A DNA stretch of 64,000 nt from Comamonadaceae bacterium. Its GTDB lineage: Bacteria; Pseudomonadota; Gammaproteobacteria; Burkholderiales; Burkholderiaceae_C. The notes beneath the pieces were generated by a model. That model was not told where the DNA came from. It was given only the letters and a program-made list of their open reading frames with translations, and did not search any database. The stretch covers positions 1 to 64,000 of the forward strand of contig JAIXXF010000034.1 in assembly GCA_027490925.1 (NCBI GenBank), written 5' to 3'. The position numbers and the translations under genes are program-made. This document shows, piece by piece, positions 1-7,951 of this stretch (its first letter is position 1; every line of letters starts with the position of its first letter).

Positions 1-35
1 AGGTGCAGTCGGCGAATCTTTGCCAGTGTTCCCAC
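1..35 (-). CDS. istA: Transposase IstA, N-terminal fragment (runs off the left edge)
   Basis: Reading the minus strand from a GTG at 35 gives VGTLAKIRRLH, which matches my recollection of how some IS21-family IstA proteins begin (the tract just before their N-terminal helix-turn-helix). A GGAG Shine-Dalgarno at 44-47 lies 8 nt upstream of this GTG, which favours it over the in-frame GTG at 44. Only 11 complete codons are visible, so the assignment rests on the short N-terminus plus the neighbouring terminal repeats. IstA would bind the element ends and catalyse transposition with the ATPase IstB, expected further left. Confidence 0.45.
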   Translation of the reverse strand, partial: MGTLAKIRRLH

Positions 36-151
36 TTTGATCACTCCTTGATCCCCTCTGCTTAAAAAACAAGCAGAGAACTGTATTCAAGGGGTCAAAA
101 TTGAATGAAAAAACTTGCCTCTAGGGGGTTAGATTTACGTGGAAATCAACA
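1..151 (-). mobile_element. 5' end of a probable IS21-family insertion sequence (partial)
   Basis: The minus strand carries the first codons of a reading frame resembling IS21-type IstA, preceded by two diverged repeats at about 91-111 and 125-145. Both begin GGGGT and end GAAA or GGAAA, and they agree at 14 of 21 positions. Repeated terminal motifs of this kind are typical of IS21-family ends. The outer boundary is placed at the CA that ends at 151, because IS21 tips are TG...CA; this is an inference. A hairpin (56-78, 8-bp arms ctctgctt/aagcagag) lies between the repeats and the gene start. The rest of the element is outside the window, so intactness and target duplication cannot be judged. 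Confidence 0.55.
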
Positions 152-213
152 AACATGCTGAACTGAGCCGAAGTTGGACGTTGAACATTGACAACGTCGG
201 AGTTCGGACGCAT

Positions 214-242
214 AAAAAAAGTCCTTGAAAATCAGGGACTTA
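214..242 (-). terminator. Rho-independent terminator of tRNA-Ser
   Basis: Read on the minus strand just past the tRNA 3' end, AAGTCC pairs with GGACTT across a short A/T-rich loop and is followed by a run of seven T. It is correctly placed to end the tRNA-Ser transcript before the IS element. Confidence 0.75.
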
Positions 243-250
243 GTTCATCA

Positions 251-338
<88 letters not shown>

Positions 339-399
339 ACTCGAAGACTTAATTCTATCAGCGGCCCGCGTGTGACACGCTAACGTGGCCTGAGGAAAC

Positions 400-990
400 T
401 CAGCCCAACAGGCCGTAGGTTCGGGCGTAGTGCAGCGTTTGGGTGCGGCTCTTCACGTTGAGGCGGCGGAACAGGCGCCAGAGGTGGACCTTGACCGTGT
501 GTTCGCTGATGCCCAGCTCTTCGGCGATCTCGCGGTTGCTCAAGCCACGGTCCAGCATGATGATGAGCTGCTTCTGGCGTTTGGACAGTTTCTCGTCCAC
601 CTGTTCGAGCTGCTCAAAGCCTGCGTCGGCGGTGAGCAAGGCCCGCAGCGCGGCCCCTATCTCGCTCACACCGGCTGACTTTTCGATGTACACGTCGGCG
701 CCGCACTCGATGCACAACTCTTCAAAATCTTCGGCGGGTGACCCAGAAATCACAGCCATGGGGACGTTGGCGTAGCGGGAGGTGAGTTCGCGCACGCCCG
801 AGACGCCCCGCGCGTCGGGCAGGTTGAGGTCGAGGCAGATCAGGGTGGGCTGGCCATGCTTGGCCACGGCGGGCTCCAGGGCACCGACGCTTTCCAGCTC
901 GACCACCTCGGTACCCGGCCGCAGGCGGCGCAGCACGGTGGAGATGGCGTCGCGCATCAAGGGGTGGTCGTCAATTACGTACAGGCTCAC
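400..990 (-). CDS. Orphan LuxR/NarL-type response regulator
   Basis: This 196-residue protein has a receiver domain (about 1-120) with acidic pair D7-D8, phospho-acceptor D54 in LDLNLPD and conserved K104. A LuxR-type helix-turn-helix follows (about 135-190, with [20 protein letters not shown]). It should be a phosphorylation-controlled transcription factor. The start is GTG (988-990 complement). No kinase gene lies next to it: trpS is downstream on the same strand and tRNA-Ser on the other side, so its partner and targets are unknown. A TTGACA hexamer lies at 1022-1027 (complement), but I see no convincing -10 at the right spacing. Family assignment is secure; biological role is not. Confidence 0.9.
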   Translation of the reverse strand: MSLYVIDDHPLMRDAISTVLRRLRPGTEVVELESVGALEPAVAKHGQPTLICLDLNLPDARGVSGVRELTSRYANVPMAVISGSPAEDFEELCIECGADVYIEKSAGVSEIGAALRALLTADAGFEQLEQVDEKLSKRQKQLIIMLDRGLSNREIAEELGISEHTVKVHLWRLFRRLNVKSRTQTLHYARTYGLLG

Positions 991-1113
991 AGCGGTTCTA
1001 CCTTGTAAACGGGTGCGGCTCTGTCAACGCTGAGCCGTCACATCAATCGATTCAAGCATTTTGCGCCTGTTCCAAGTAACCCTATCGACTGAAAACCGGT
1101 CGGATTTCGGGTT

Positions 1114-2331
1114 TTAGTAGTTAATGCCCATGGCTGTTCGCACCTCGGCCATGGTGCTGCGGGCCGTGGCGCGGGCGCGGTCGGTGCCTGCGTCCACAAT
1201 GTCGCGCACGACCTGGGGGCGGCTCAAGTAGGGTTCGGCGCGCTCCAGCATCGGGACTTGTTCTTTCAAGATGCCATCGATCACCGGCTGTTTGCATTCC
1301 AGACAGCCAATGCCTGCATGGCGACAGCCTTGCGCGGCCCACGCCTGGGTGGAGGCGTCCGAGTAGACCTTGTGGAATTGCCAGACTGGACAGCGTTCGG
1401 GCTCGCCGGCGTCGGTGCGCTTGATGCGGGCGGGGTCGGTGGGCATGCGGCGGACCTTGGTTTCGATGCTGGACCGGTCCTCGCGCATGGCAATGGCATT
1501 GCCGTAGCTCTTGCTCATTTTCTGGCCGTCCAGACCGGGCAGCTTGCTGGCCTCGGTCAGCAGCGCCTGGGGCTCCACCAGCACGGTTTTTCCGGTGCCT
1601 TTGAACCAGCCAGCGAGGCGGTCGCGTTCGTCGGGGTCCAACAGGGGGGTGTCGGACAAAAAGCCGAGCGCACCGTCCATGGCTTTGGTGTCGCCCGTTT
1701 CCTGATAGGCCTTGCGCGACTTTTCCAATCGTTTGGCAGCGTCTTTGCCGAGCTTGTCGAGGCTGGCCTGCACCCGGGCATCAAAGTCGGTTTCGCGGCC
1801 GTACAAGTGGTTGAAACGGCGGGCAGCCTCGCGGGTGAGTTCCACGTGGCTGGCCTGGTCTTCGCCCACTGGGACCCATTTGGCTTTGTAGATCAGAATG
1901 TCGGCCGCCTGCAGCAAGGGGTAGCCCAGAAAACCATAGGTGGAAAGGTCTTTGTCTTTGAGCTTTTCCTGCTGGTCTTTGTAGGTCGGTACCCGTTCCA
2001 GCCAGCCGAGTGGCGTTCCCATGGACAACAGCGTGAACAGCTCGGCGTGCTCGGGAATGCGGCTTTGCAGGAACAGCGTGCACTGGTTGGGGTCGAGTCC
2101 AGCGGCAAGCCAGTCGATCACCATCTCATAGACGTTGTGGGCAATGACCTCGCGGCTTTCGTAGTGCGTGGTGAGCGCATGCCAGTCGGCCACGAAGTAG
2201 TAGCACGACATCTGGGATTGCAGGCGCACCCAGTTTTTCAGCGCGCCGTGGTAGTGGCCGAGGTGCAGCGCGCCGGTCGGGCGCATGCCTGACAACACGC
2301 GGTCTTGTGGGGTGGAGGAGGTGGCGTCCAT
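1114..2331 (-). CDS. trpS: Tryptophan--tRNA ligase (long betaproteobacterial form)
   Basis: A class I aminoacyl-tRNA synthetase that charges tRNA-Trp. The HIGH-like motif HLGH is at residues 23-26 and KMSKS at 271-275. At 405 residues it is longer than the usual 330-340; an extra stretch at about residues 180-265, charged and Lys-rich, lies just before KMSKS and explains the difference. Long TrpS proteins of this kind are known in Burkholderiales. The start is set at the ATG that overlaps the stop of the upstream M50 peptidase gene by one base (TGATG), implying translational coupling. A longer upstream extension of the same frame overlaps the M50 gene and has no TrpS similarity. Confidence 0.96.
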   Translation of the reverse strand: MDATSSTPQDRVLSGMRPTGALHLGHYHGALKNWVRLQSQMSCYYFVADWHALTTHYESREVIAHNVYEMVIDWLAAGLDPNQCTLFLQSRIPEHAELFTLLSMGTPLGWLERVPTYKDQQEKLKDKDLSTYGFLGYPLLQAADILIYKAKWVPVGEDQASHVELTREAARRFNHLYGRETDFDARVQASLDKLGKDAAKRLEKSRKAYQETGDTKAMDGALGFLSDTPLLDPDERDRLAGWFKGTGKTVLVEPQALLTEASKLPGLDGQKMSKSYGNAIAMREDRSSIETKVRRMPTDPARIKRTDAGEPERCPVWQFHKVYSDASTQAWAAQGCRHAGIGCLECKQPVIDGILKEQVPMLERAEPYLSRPQVVRDIVDAGTDRARATARSTMAEVRTAMGINY

Positions 2332-2999
2332 CAGAGGATCAACATTCGCAGCGGGGTCAGAACAACGTCGAGCAGGCCGTAGGTCAGGGCCATCAAAGGG
2401 GCCATCCAGAGCTTGTTGATGACACCGGCCAGGATCAGTGCCATCACGATGAAGAAGCCATACGGTTCGATGCGGGACACCTGATTTGCTGCGCGGTGGG
2501 GCAGCACGCCCACCAAGATGCGGCCGCCATCCAAAGGCGGCAGTGGGAACAGGTTGAAAACGAACATCACAACGTTGACCAACAGCCCTGCGCGGCACAT
2601 CTTCAAAAAGAATTCTTCGGTCAGTCCCATGCCCTGCAACAGGTAAAAAAGAATGCCCCACAACACCGCCTGAAACAGGTTGGAGGCAGGCCCGGCCAGC
2701 GCCACCCACACCATGTCGCGTTTGGGGTTGCGCAGTTGGCCAAACCGCACCGGCACTGGCTTGGCGTAGCCGAACAAAAAAGCGCCCGAGGTGGCGAAAT
2801 ACAGCACCAGCGGCATCAAGATGGTGCCGATCGGGTCGATGTGTTTGACCGGGTTCAGGGTGACCCGGCCCAGCGCCCATGCGGTGGGGTCTCCAAAGTG
2901 CTTGGCCACATAGCCGTGAGCCGCTTCGTGCAGCGTGATGGCAAAAAGCACCGGGAGGGCATAGACCGCGACGGTCTGGATGATGTTGGCAATGTCCAC
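2331..2999 (-). CDS. Site-2 protease-like membrane metallopeptidase (M50)
   Basis: A 222-residue polytopic membrane protein with the zinc motif HEAAH at residues 24-28 and the second metal-site motif PPLDGGR at about 154-160, the two signatures of M50 intramembrane proteases. There is no PDZ domain, so it belongs to the short, RseP-unlike branch. It starts with GTG and is coupled to trpS downstream. The order PHP / (EamA) / YciO-like / M50 / trpS is one I recognise from other Burkholderiales. Its substrate is unknown. Confidence 0.9.
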   Translation of the reverse strand: MDIANIIQTVAVYALPVLFAITLHEAAHGYVAKHFGDPTAWALGRVTLNPVKHIDPIGTILMPLVLYFATSGAFLFGYAKPVPVRFGQLRNPKRDMVWVALAGPASNLFQAVLWGILFYLLQGMGLTEEFFLKMCRAGLLVNVVMFVFNLFPLPPLDGGRILVGVLPHRAANQVSRIEPYGFFIVMALILAGVINKLWMAPLMALTYGLLDVVLTPLRMLIL

Positions 3000-3038
3000 G
3001 ATGAGATTGTGTCAGAGCACGGCAGGGTCACGGTGTGC

Positions 3039-3662
3039 TCATAGCCCCAAGCGGGCGAGGTCGCCACCGCCTTGGCGCACCACCACCGGTTCGCCGTCGC
3101 TCAAGTCCACCACGGTGGTGGGCTGAAAGGGACAGGCACCGGCGTCGATCACGGCGTCGATCAGGTGCTCGAACCGGGCGCGGATCTCTTGGGGGTCGTT
3201 CATCGGCTCGGCCTCGCCCGGCGGTATCAGGGTGGTGGCGATCAGTGGCGCGCCATGCAGTTCCAGCAGGCTTTGCAGCGCTGTGTGGTGGGGCACGCGC
3301 AGGCCAATCGTCTTGCGTGAAGGGTGGCTCAAGCGCCGCGGCACTTCTTTGGTCGCTTCCAGGATGAAGGTGTATGCCCCGGGCGTGGCCGATTTCAGTA
3401 ACCGGTATTGGGCATTGTCCACCCGCGCGCAATTCGCCAGTTCGCTCAGGTCGCGGCAGAGCAGGGTCAGGTGGTGCTTGTCGTCCACCCCCCGCAGGCG
3501 GCGCAGTCTGTCGGCGGCGGCTTTGTCGTCCAGGTGGCAGGCCAGGGCGTAGCTGGAGTCGGTGGGCACGGCCACGATACCGCCCTTTTCGAACACCGCC
3601 ACCGCTTGCTTCAACAAGCGGGCCTGGGGGTTGTCGGGGTGGACTTGCAGGTATTGGGCCAT
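3039..3662 (-). CDS. YciO/Sua5/YrdC-family L-threonylcarbamoyladenylate synthase-like protein
   Basis: This 207-residue protein starts near the YrdC fold (GGIVAVPTDSSYALAC at about 28-43) and has basic stretches such as RLRRLRGVDDKHHLTL that form the nucleotide and RNA-binding face. Family members make threonylcarbamoyl-AMP for the t6A modification of ANN-decoding tRNAs. The YciO branch is closely related, but its in vivo role is less certain. It has no C-terminal Sua5 domain. It lies downstream of the PHP/EamA pair and upstream of the M50-trpS pair on one strand, so co-transcription is likely. Confidence 0.88.
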   Translation of the reverse strand: MAQYLQVHPDNPQARLLKQAVAVFEKGGIVAVPTDSSYALACHLDDKAAADRLRRLRGVDDKHHLTLLCRDLSELANCARVDNAQYRLLKSATPGAYTFILEATKEVPRRLSHPSRKTIGLRVPHHTALQSLLELHGAPLIATTLIPPGEAEPMNDPQEIRARFEHLIDAVIDAGACPFQPTTVVDLSDGEPVVVRQGGGDLARLGL

Positions 3663-3714
3663 GGTGGGGGCGATGAGCGGGCAATGAGTGGGTGGTGGGC
3701 GGTGTCGGGCGGTG

Positions 3715-4620
3715 TTATCGCGCGGGCAGAGCGGTCCGCAGGCGCGCCTGCGCGGCTTCTTGGGCAGTGAGCAGGCCGCTGGCCACGCCGCACACCGCGA
3801 TCACCGCAATGCCCACCCATGCCCAGGCGTCGGGCGTGTGCTGGAACGCCAGCCAACCCGCCAATGTGGCGAAGCCGATCTGTCCGTACAGGTAGGGCGA
3901 GAGCGTCGCAGCGGGTGCGCGCCGGTAGGCCAGGATCAGCAGCCAGTGGCCGAAGGTGCCCGCAGCGCCCAACAACAAATACCATGGCCAGTGTTCCCGA
4001 AGCGCCGCGCTGTCCCATTGCCACAAGGCCACAGGCAGCATCGCCACCGTGCCGACCAAGCCGGTGTACATGTGGGTGGTGTACGGATTCTCGTTGGCGC
4101 TCATCCGGCTGGTGAGGACCTGAAAACCGGCGTAGGCCAGCACCAGCAACAGCGGAAAGATCAGCGCCCAGCCGAAGACCTGGCCGCCTGGACGGATCAC
4201 CAGCAACGCCCCGGCGAAACCGCCCAGCAGCAGTGCCCAGCGCCGCGCCGAGACCTGCTCTTTCAGCGCCCAGGCCGCGAGGCCCGTCACCGCCAGCGGG
4301 GCCAGCATCACCATGGCGGTGAATTCACCCACTGGCAGGTGCTGGAGGCCCACAAACGAACAGGTGCTGGTGACCAGCAACAGGCCACCACGCAGCCACT
4401 GGAAGCGCGGGTGGGCGGTGCGCCACACGCCCCAACCCTGAACCGGCAACCTCAGGGCAAAGGTCACCACCGCCTGGAACGCGTAGCGGAACCACAGCAA
4501 CATCATGACCGGGGCAAATTGGCCGCTGTGTTTGGTCGCGGTGTCCAGCACCACAAAGCAGCCGGTGGCGAGCACCAGCAGCGCGATGCCCGCACCGGGG
4601 GCGCTGCGCGGCGGCGTCAT
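3715..4620 (-). CDS. EamA/DMT-family transporter
   Basis: A 301-residue very hydrophobic protein with about ten membrane segments in two repeated EamA halves, typical of drug/metabolite exporters. The start is the ATG at 4618-4620 (complement), which forms a 4-base ATGA overlap with the stop of the PHP phosphoesterase gene. An upstream in-frame extension would run deep into that gene and is not hydrophobic. The substrate cannot be inferred. Confidence 0.88.
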   Translation of the reverse strand: MTPPRSAPGAGIALLVLATGCFVVLDTATKHSGQFAPVMMLLWFRYAFQAVVTFALRLPVQGWGVWRTAHPRFQWLRGGLLLVTSTCSFVGLQHLPVGEFTAMVMLAPLAVTGLAAWALKEQVSARRWALLLGGFAGALLVIRPGGQVFGWALIFPLLLVLAYAGFQVLTSRMSANENPYTTHMYTGLVGTVAMLPVALWQWDSAALREHWPWYLLLGAAGTFGHWLLILAYRRAPAATLSPYLYGQIGFATLAGWLAFQHTPDAWAWVGIAVIAVCGVASGLLTAQEAAQARLRTALPAR

Positions 4621-5504
4621 TGCCGCATGGGCGAGGTGGTGGCGCTGGGCGCGCGGCGGATCCGGTGCTCCAGCAATTCCCAAACGGGTGTGAGGCCACC
4701 TGGCAGCCACGGCAGGGTGCCGAGGTCGGTGTGGCTTTCGTCTGGGCTGTGGAAGTCGCTGCCGCGCGACGCGGCCAGGCCGAACTCCCGGGCCATGTCG
4801 GCGTACTTGACGTACTCTGGCGGCGTGTGGCTGCCGGTCACCACTTCCACCGCCTGTCCGCCGTGGGCTTTGAACTCACTGAAGAGCGCGTACTCTTCAT
4901 TGGCAGTGAACTTGTAGCGGGCCGGGTGGGCAATGACGGCTGCGCCGCCCGCGTCGGTGATCCAGTGCACCGCGTCTCGCAGCGTGGCCCAGCGGTGGGG
5001 CACAAACCCGGGCTTGTTGTCTGTCAGGTACTTGCGGAAGACTTCGTTGGTGTCTTTGCACACGCCGCTTTCGACCAAATGCCGGGCGAAGTGGGTTCGC
5101 GAAATCAGTTCGGGATTGCCGACGTACTTCAACGCGCCTTCGTAGCTGCCGTAGATACCCACCTTGGCCAGACCCTCGGCCATTTCCCGCGCACGCTGGC
5201 CGCGACCGCCGCGCGTGTTGTGCAGGCCTTGCCGCAAGGCGGTGTTGTCGGGGTCAAAACCCAGTCCGACGATGTGCACTGTGGCACCTGCGAAGGTGAT
5301 GGAGATCTCTGTGCCGCAGAGGTAGTGCATGCCATTGGCGTGGGCCGCAGCGAGGGCGCGGTGCTGGCCTCCAACCTCGTCGTGGTCTGTCAATGCCCAC
5401 AACTCCACCCCATTGGCCTTGGCGCGTTCGGCCAACACCTCGGGCGTGAGGGTGCCGTCGGAGACAACGGAGTGGCAATGCAGGTCGGCGTTGAGGATGG
5501 ACAT
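4617..5504 (-). CDS. rnm: PHP-domain phosphoesterase, RNase AM / nucleoside bisphosphatase type
   Basis: A 295-residue protein with the PHP metal motifs: HCH at residues 9-11, TDHDEV, the central HPARY and the C-terminal SDFHSPDE. Its length and these motifs match the YciV/TrpH group. E. coli RNase AM of this group removes 5' nucleotides from rRNA precursors, and related proteins dephosphorylate 3',5'-nucleoside bisphosphates. The gene is the first of a same-strand run (EamA transporter, YciO-like, M50, trpS) and is coupled to the transporter by an ATGA overlap. Choosing between the exonuclease and bisphosphatase roles would need assays, so the symbol is by analogy. Confidence 0.85.
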   Translation of the reverse strand: MSILNADLHCHSVVSDGTLTPEVLAERAKANGVELWALTDHDEVGGQHRALAAAHANGMHYLCGTEISITFAGATVHIVGLGFDPDNTALRQGLHNTRGGRGQRAREMAEGLAKVGIYGSYEGALKYVGNPELISRTHFARHLVESGVCKDTNEVFRKYLTDNKPGFVPHRWATLRDAVHWITDAGGAAVIAHPARYKFTANEEYALFSEFKAHGGQAVEVVTGSHTPPEYVKYADMAREFGLAASRGSDFHSPDESHTDLGTLPWLPGGLTPVWELLEHRIRRAPSATTSPMRQ

Positions 5505-5652
5505 TACCGTTTCATTTTACGGGGCGGGGGTTTTCCCTGCTCCCGGCCTTTCGGCGACGGTGATGGCCCTGGGCTTTGTTGCGTTTTATGGGGCTCTGCA
5601 GTTGAAGTTCAAGTGAAAACTGTGCCTGGCCCCTGCCCGGTCTCACGAATTA

Positions 5653-5669
5653 GCTACAAAATTTATAGC
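5653..5669. repeat. 17-nt GCTA/TAGC repeat, copy 1
   Basis: gctacaaaatttatagc is a near-perfect palindrome (7 of 8 pairs) in the gap downstream of the reductase gene. On the minus strand it encodes the last codons of a small Cys-rich frame. Confidence 0.6.
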
Positions 5670-5779
5670 GTTTGTCGGGGCGTCTGTCTTCGTGACACCG
5701 CGCGCACACGCCACCGCGCCGCCTCACCACCGCGCCGCAGGGGCATTGTTTCCACAGCGCCCTGGTGCGGTTTGTGGGC

Positions 5780-6811
5780 TCAGGCCTTGGCTTTGTCGGC
5801 TTCGGTCGTGAACGAGTCGGCGTAGAACTCTTCTTCAGGCAAGCCACATTGCGCGGTGTAGTCGGCCCGCGCCGAGTCCACCACGATGGGCGCGCCGCAG
5901 GCGTACACCTGGTGGCCAGACAGGTCGGGCAAGTCTTGCATCACCGCTTGGTGGACGAAACCGGTGCGGCCAGTCCAGGCGTCTTCCGGCCGCGCGTCGG
6001 ACACCACCGGCACGTAACGCAGGTTGGGCATTTCGGAACACTTGGACTTGACCCAGTCGTCCATGTACAGGTCTTCGGGTCGACGGCCGCCCCAGTAGAG
6101 GGTGGCGGGGCGCGAAACCCCTTTGAACTGCATGTGCTCAATGATGGCTTTGATCGGCGCAAATCCGGTACCCGAGGCCAGCAGCACAATGGGTTTGGTC
6201 GATTCCTCGCGCAAATAGAAGCTGCCGAATGGCCCCTCCACCCGCAGGATCTCTTTTTCTTTCATCGTGTGGAACACGTGGTCGGTGAACTTGCCACCTG
6301 GCATGTGGCGCAGGTGCAGTTCGATCCCCAGCATTTGCATGTGCGGCGCGTTGGCCATCGAGTAGGCCCGGCGGCTGTTGTCGCGCAAGATGAACTCAAC
6401 GTACTGACCGGCATGGAACTGAAAGGTGTCGTTTGCCGGGGTTTGCAGCCACAACATCATCACGTCGTGCGACATTTTTTTGAGCGCCGTCACGCGCGTG
6501 GGCATCTTCTTGATTGGGAACGCCCCCGCCAGCGCCACCTGGCGCGATTCAAGCACCACATCGGTCTGCGCCGTGGCGCAACAGGTCAGCACGAAACCGT
6601 TGTCCTCTTCCTCTGCCGACAAGGCTTTGCTTTGGTGCGGCCCGTGGGTCACGGTGCCCGAGAGCTTCTTGCATTTGCAAGAGCCACAGGCGCCGTCTTT
6701 GCAGCCGTAAGGCAGCGCGATGCCGTTGCGGATGCCCGCCGCCAAAATGGTTTCGTCGGCGAGTGCGTTGAAGGTGCAGCCGCTCGGCTGCACGGTGATG
6801 CTCAGGGTCAT
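5780..6811 (-). CDS. 2Fe-2S ferredoxin/FAD/NAD(P) reductase (CDP-6-deoxy-glucoseen reductase-like)
   Basis: A 343-residue modular electron-transfer protein. It has an N-terminal plant-type [2Fe-2S] domain with ligands C37, C42, C45 and C77 or C78, an FAD-binding barrel with RAYS at 148-151, and a C-terminal NAD(P) domain with GTGFAP at 214-219. Annotation pipelines usually call this architecture 'CDP-6-deoxy-delta-3,4-glucoseen reductase' (AscD-like). No deoxysugar genes are nearby, so here it is probably a general NAD(P)H-to-acceptor reductase whose partner is unknown. It is divergent from the epimerase-like gene. Confidence 0.88.
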   Translation of the reverse strand: MTLSITVQPSGCTFNALADETILAAGIRNGIALPYGCKDGACGSCKCKKLSGTVTHGPHQSKALSAEEEDNGFVLTCCATAQTDVVLESRQVALAGAFPIKKMPTRVTALKKMSHDVMMLWLQTPANDTFQFHAGQYVEFILRDNSRRAYSMANAPHMQMLGIELHLRHMPGGKFTDHVFHTMKEKEILRVEGPFGSFYLREESTKPIVLLASGTGFAPIKAIIEHMQFKGVSRPATLYWGGRRPEDLYMDDWVKSKCSEMPNLRYVPVVSDARPEDAWTGRTGFVHQAVMQDLPDLSGHQVYACGAPIVVDSARADYTAQCGLPEEEFYADSFTTEADKAKA

Positions 6812-6850
6812 GGGCTCGTTATCCTTGGCGTATTTACCAACGGACGAATT

Positions 6851-7777
6851 TTGCCTTCAAACCAGAACCCCCTCGGCGCGCTGCCAGCCCGGTTCCGGCG
6901 CCAACGTCTGTTGGTGGTGGGCTGCGGCGACGTCGGCATGCGCGCGCTGGGCCAACTGGGCGGGCGCTTGCGGGTGTTGGCGCTCACCTCGTCGCCCGCC
7001 CGCACCTCCGAGTTGCGCGCCGCGGGTGGGGTGCCGCTCATCGGTGATCTGGACCAGCCCACCACGCTGCGTCGCCTGGCCGGTCTGGCCCACCGGGTGC
7101 TGCACTTGGCGCCACCCCCTGGCGCTGGCGAAGGCGATCCACGCACCCGCGCGCTCTGCCAGGCCTTGCGGCGGCGAACGCCCGCGCACCACTGGGTGTA
7201 TGGGTCCACCAGCGGCGTGTACGGCGACTGCCAGGGCCAACGGGTCAGCGAAGCGCGGCCGGTCCACGCGACCACCGCGCGCGCGCGGCGCCGCACCGAC
7301 GCCGAGGCCACGGTGCGCTTTCACGGGCGGTGTGTGTCGGCCCACGGCCCGGTGACAGCTTGCACGCTTCGCATTCCCGGCATCTACGCGCCCGACCGCG
7401 AAGGCGGTACGCCGCGTGATCGGCTGGTGCGCGGCACGCCAGTGCTGACCCCAGCCGACGACGTCCACACCAACCACATCCATGCCGACGATCTGGCGCG
7501 CGCTTGCATCGCTGCGCTGTGGCGCGGTCGCCCACAGCGCGTCTACAACGTGAATGACGACTCCGATCTGAAGATGGGCGACTACTTTGACCTTGCGGCG
7601 CGGTTGTATGGCCTGCCGCAGCCACCGCGCATCACACGTGCAGAGGCCGTCGAGCGATTGCCACCAATGTTGCTGAGTTTCATGAGCGAATCCCGGCGCA
7701 TGGACAACACCCGCATGAAGCGCGAGTTGCGTCTGCGCTTGCGGTACCCCAGCGTGGCCACGGGCTTGCTGTCCTGA
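6851..7777 (+). CDS. NAD(P)-binding epimerase/dehydratase-like SDR protein
   Basis: The Rossmann motif VVGCGDVG lies near the N-terminus, followed later by YGSTSGVYGD and a substrate-domain stretch HTNHIHADDLARAC, which fits an extended SDR or YeeZ-like nucleoside-sugar epimerase. No ATG is available: the frame stays open upstream for about 1 kb across the divergent reductase gene. TTG at 6851 is the best start, giving 308 residues with a short Arg-rich lead (LPARFRRQR) before the fold. No clear Shine-Dalgarno precedes it, so the start is tentative. The substrate is unknown. Confidence 0.8.
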   Translation: MPSNQNPLGALPARFRRQRLLVVGCGDVGMRALGQLGGRLRVLALTSSPARTSELRAAGGVPLIGDLDQPTTLRRLAGLAHRVLHLAPPPGAGEGDPRTRALCQALRRRTPAHHWVYGSTSGVYGDCQGQRVSEARPVHATTARARRRTDAEATVRFHGRCVSAHGPVTACTLRIPGIYAPDREGGTPRDRLVRGTPVLTPADDVHTNHIHADDLARACIAALWRGRPQRVYNVNDDSDLKMGDYFDLAARLYGLPQPPRITRAEAVERLPPMLLSFMSESRRMDNTRMKRELRLRLRYPSVATGLLS

Positions 7778-7788
7778 ACGCGTCAATG

Positions 7789-7824
7789 AAAAAGCCGGGA
7801 GTCCGCGGTGGACTTCCGGCTTGT
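7789..7824 (-). terminator. Rho-independent terminator of tRNA-Leu
   Basis: On the minus strand, AAGCCGGAAGTCC pairs with GGACTCCCGGCTT (one mismatch) and is followed by TTTCATT. It starts a few bases past the tRNA-Leu 3' end. On the plus strand the same hairpin could also help end the epimerase-like transcript. Confidence 0.75.
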
Positions 7825-7828
7825 TTCG

Positions 7829-7913
7829 TGGTGCCCGGGGCCGGAATCGAACCGGCACGCCTTGCGGCGGGGGATTTTGAGTCCCCTGCGTCTACCAATT
7901 TCACCACCCGGGC
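7829..7913 (-). tRNA. tRNA-Leu(CAA)
   Basis: An 85-nt class II tRNA on the minus strand. Acceptor GCCCGGG pairs with CCCGGGC, discriminator A, CCA encoded. The anticodon stem GGGGA/TCCCC encloses loop CTCAAAA, giving anticodon CAA, which reads UUG. The long variable arm and the T-loop GGTTCGATTCC are present. Confidence 0.95.
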
Positions 7914-7925
7914 AGGAATGGGGTA

Positions 7926-7940
7926 GCTATAAATTATGGC
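7926..7940. repeat. Short GCTA...GGC palindrome, diverged member of the 17-nt family
   Basis: gctataaattatggc (15 nt, 6 of 7 pairs) lies just upstream of cysM. It is two bases shorter than the other copies and may be unrelated. Confidence 0.3.
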
Positions 7941-7951
7941 ACAGTGCGTCC

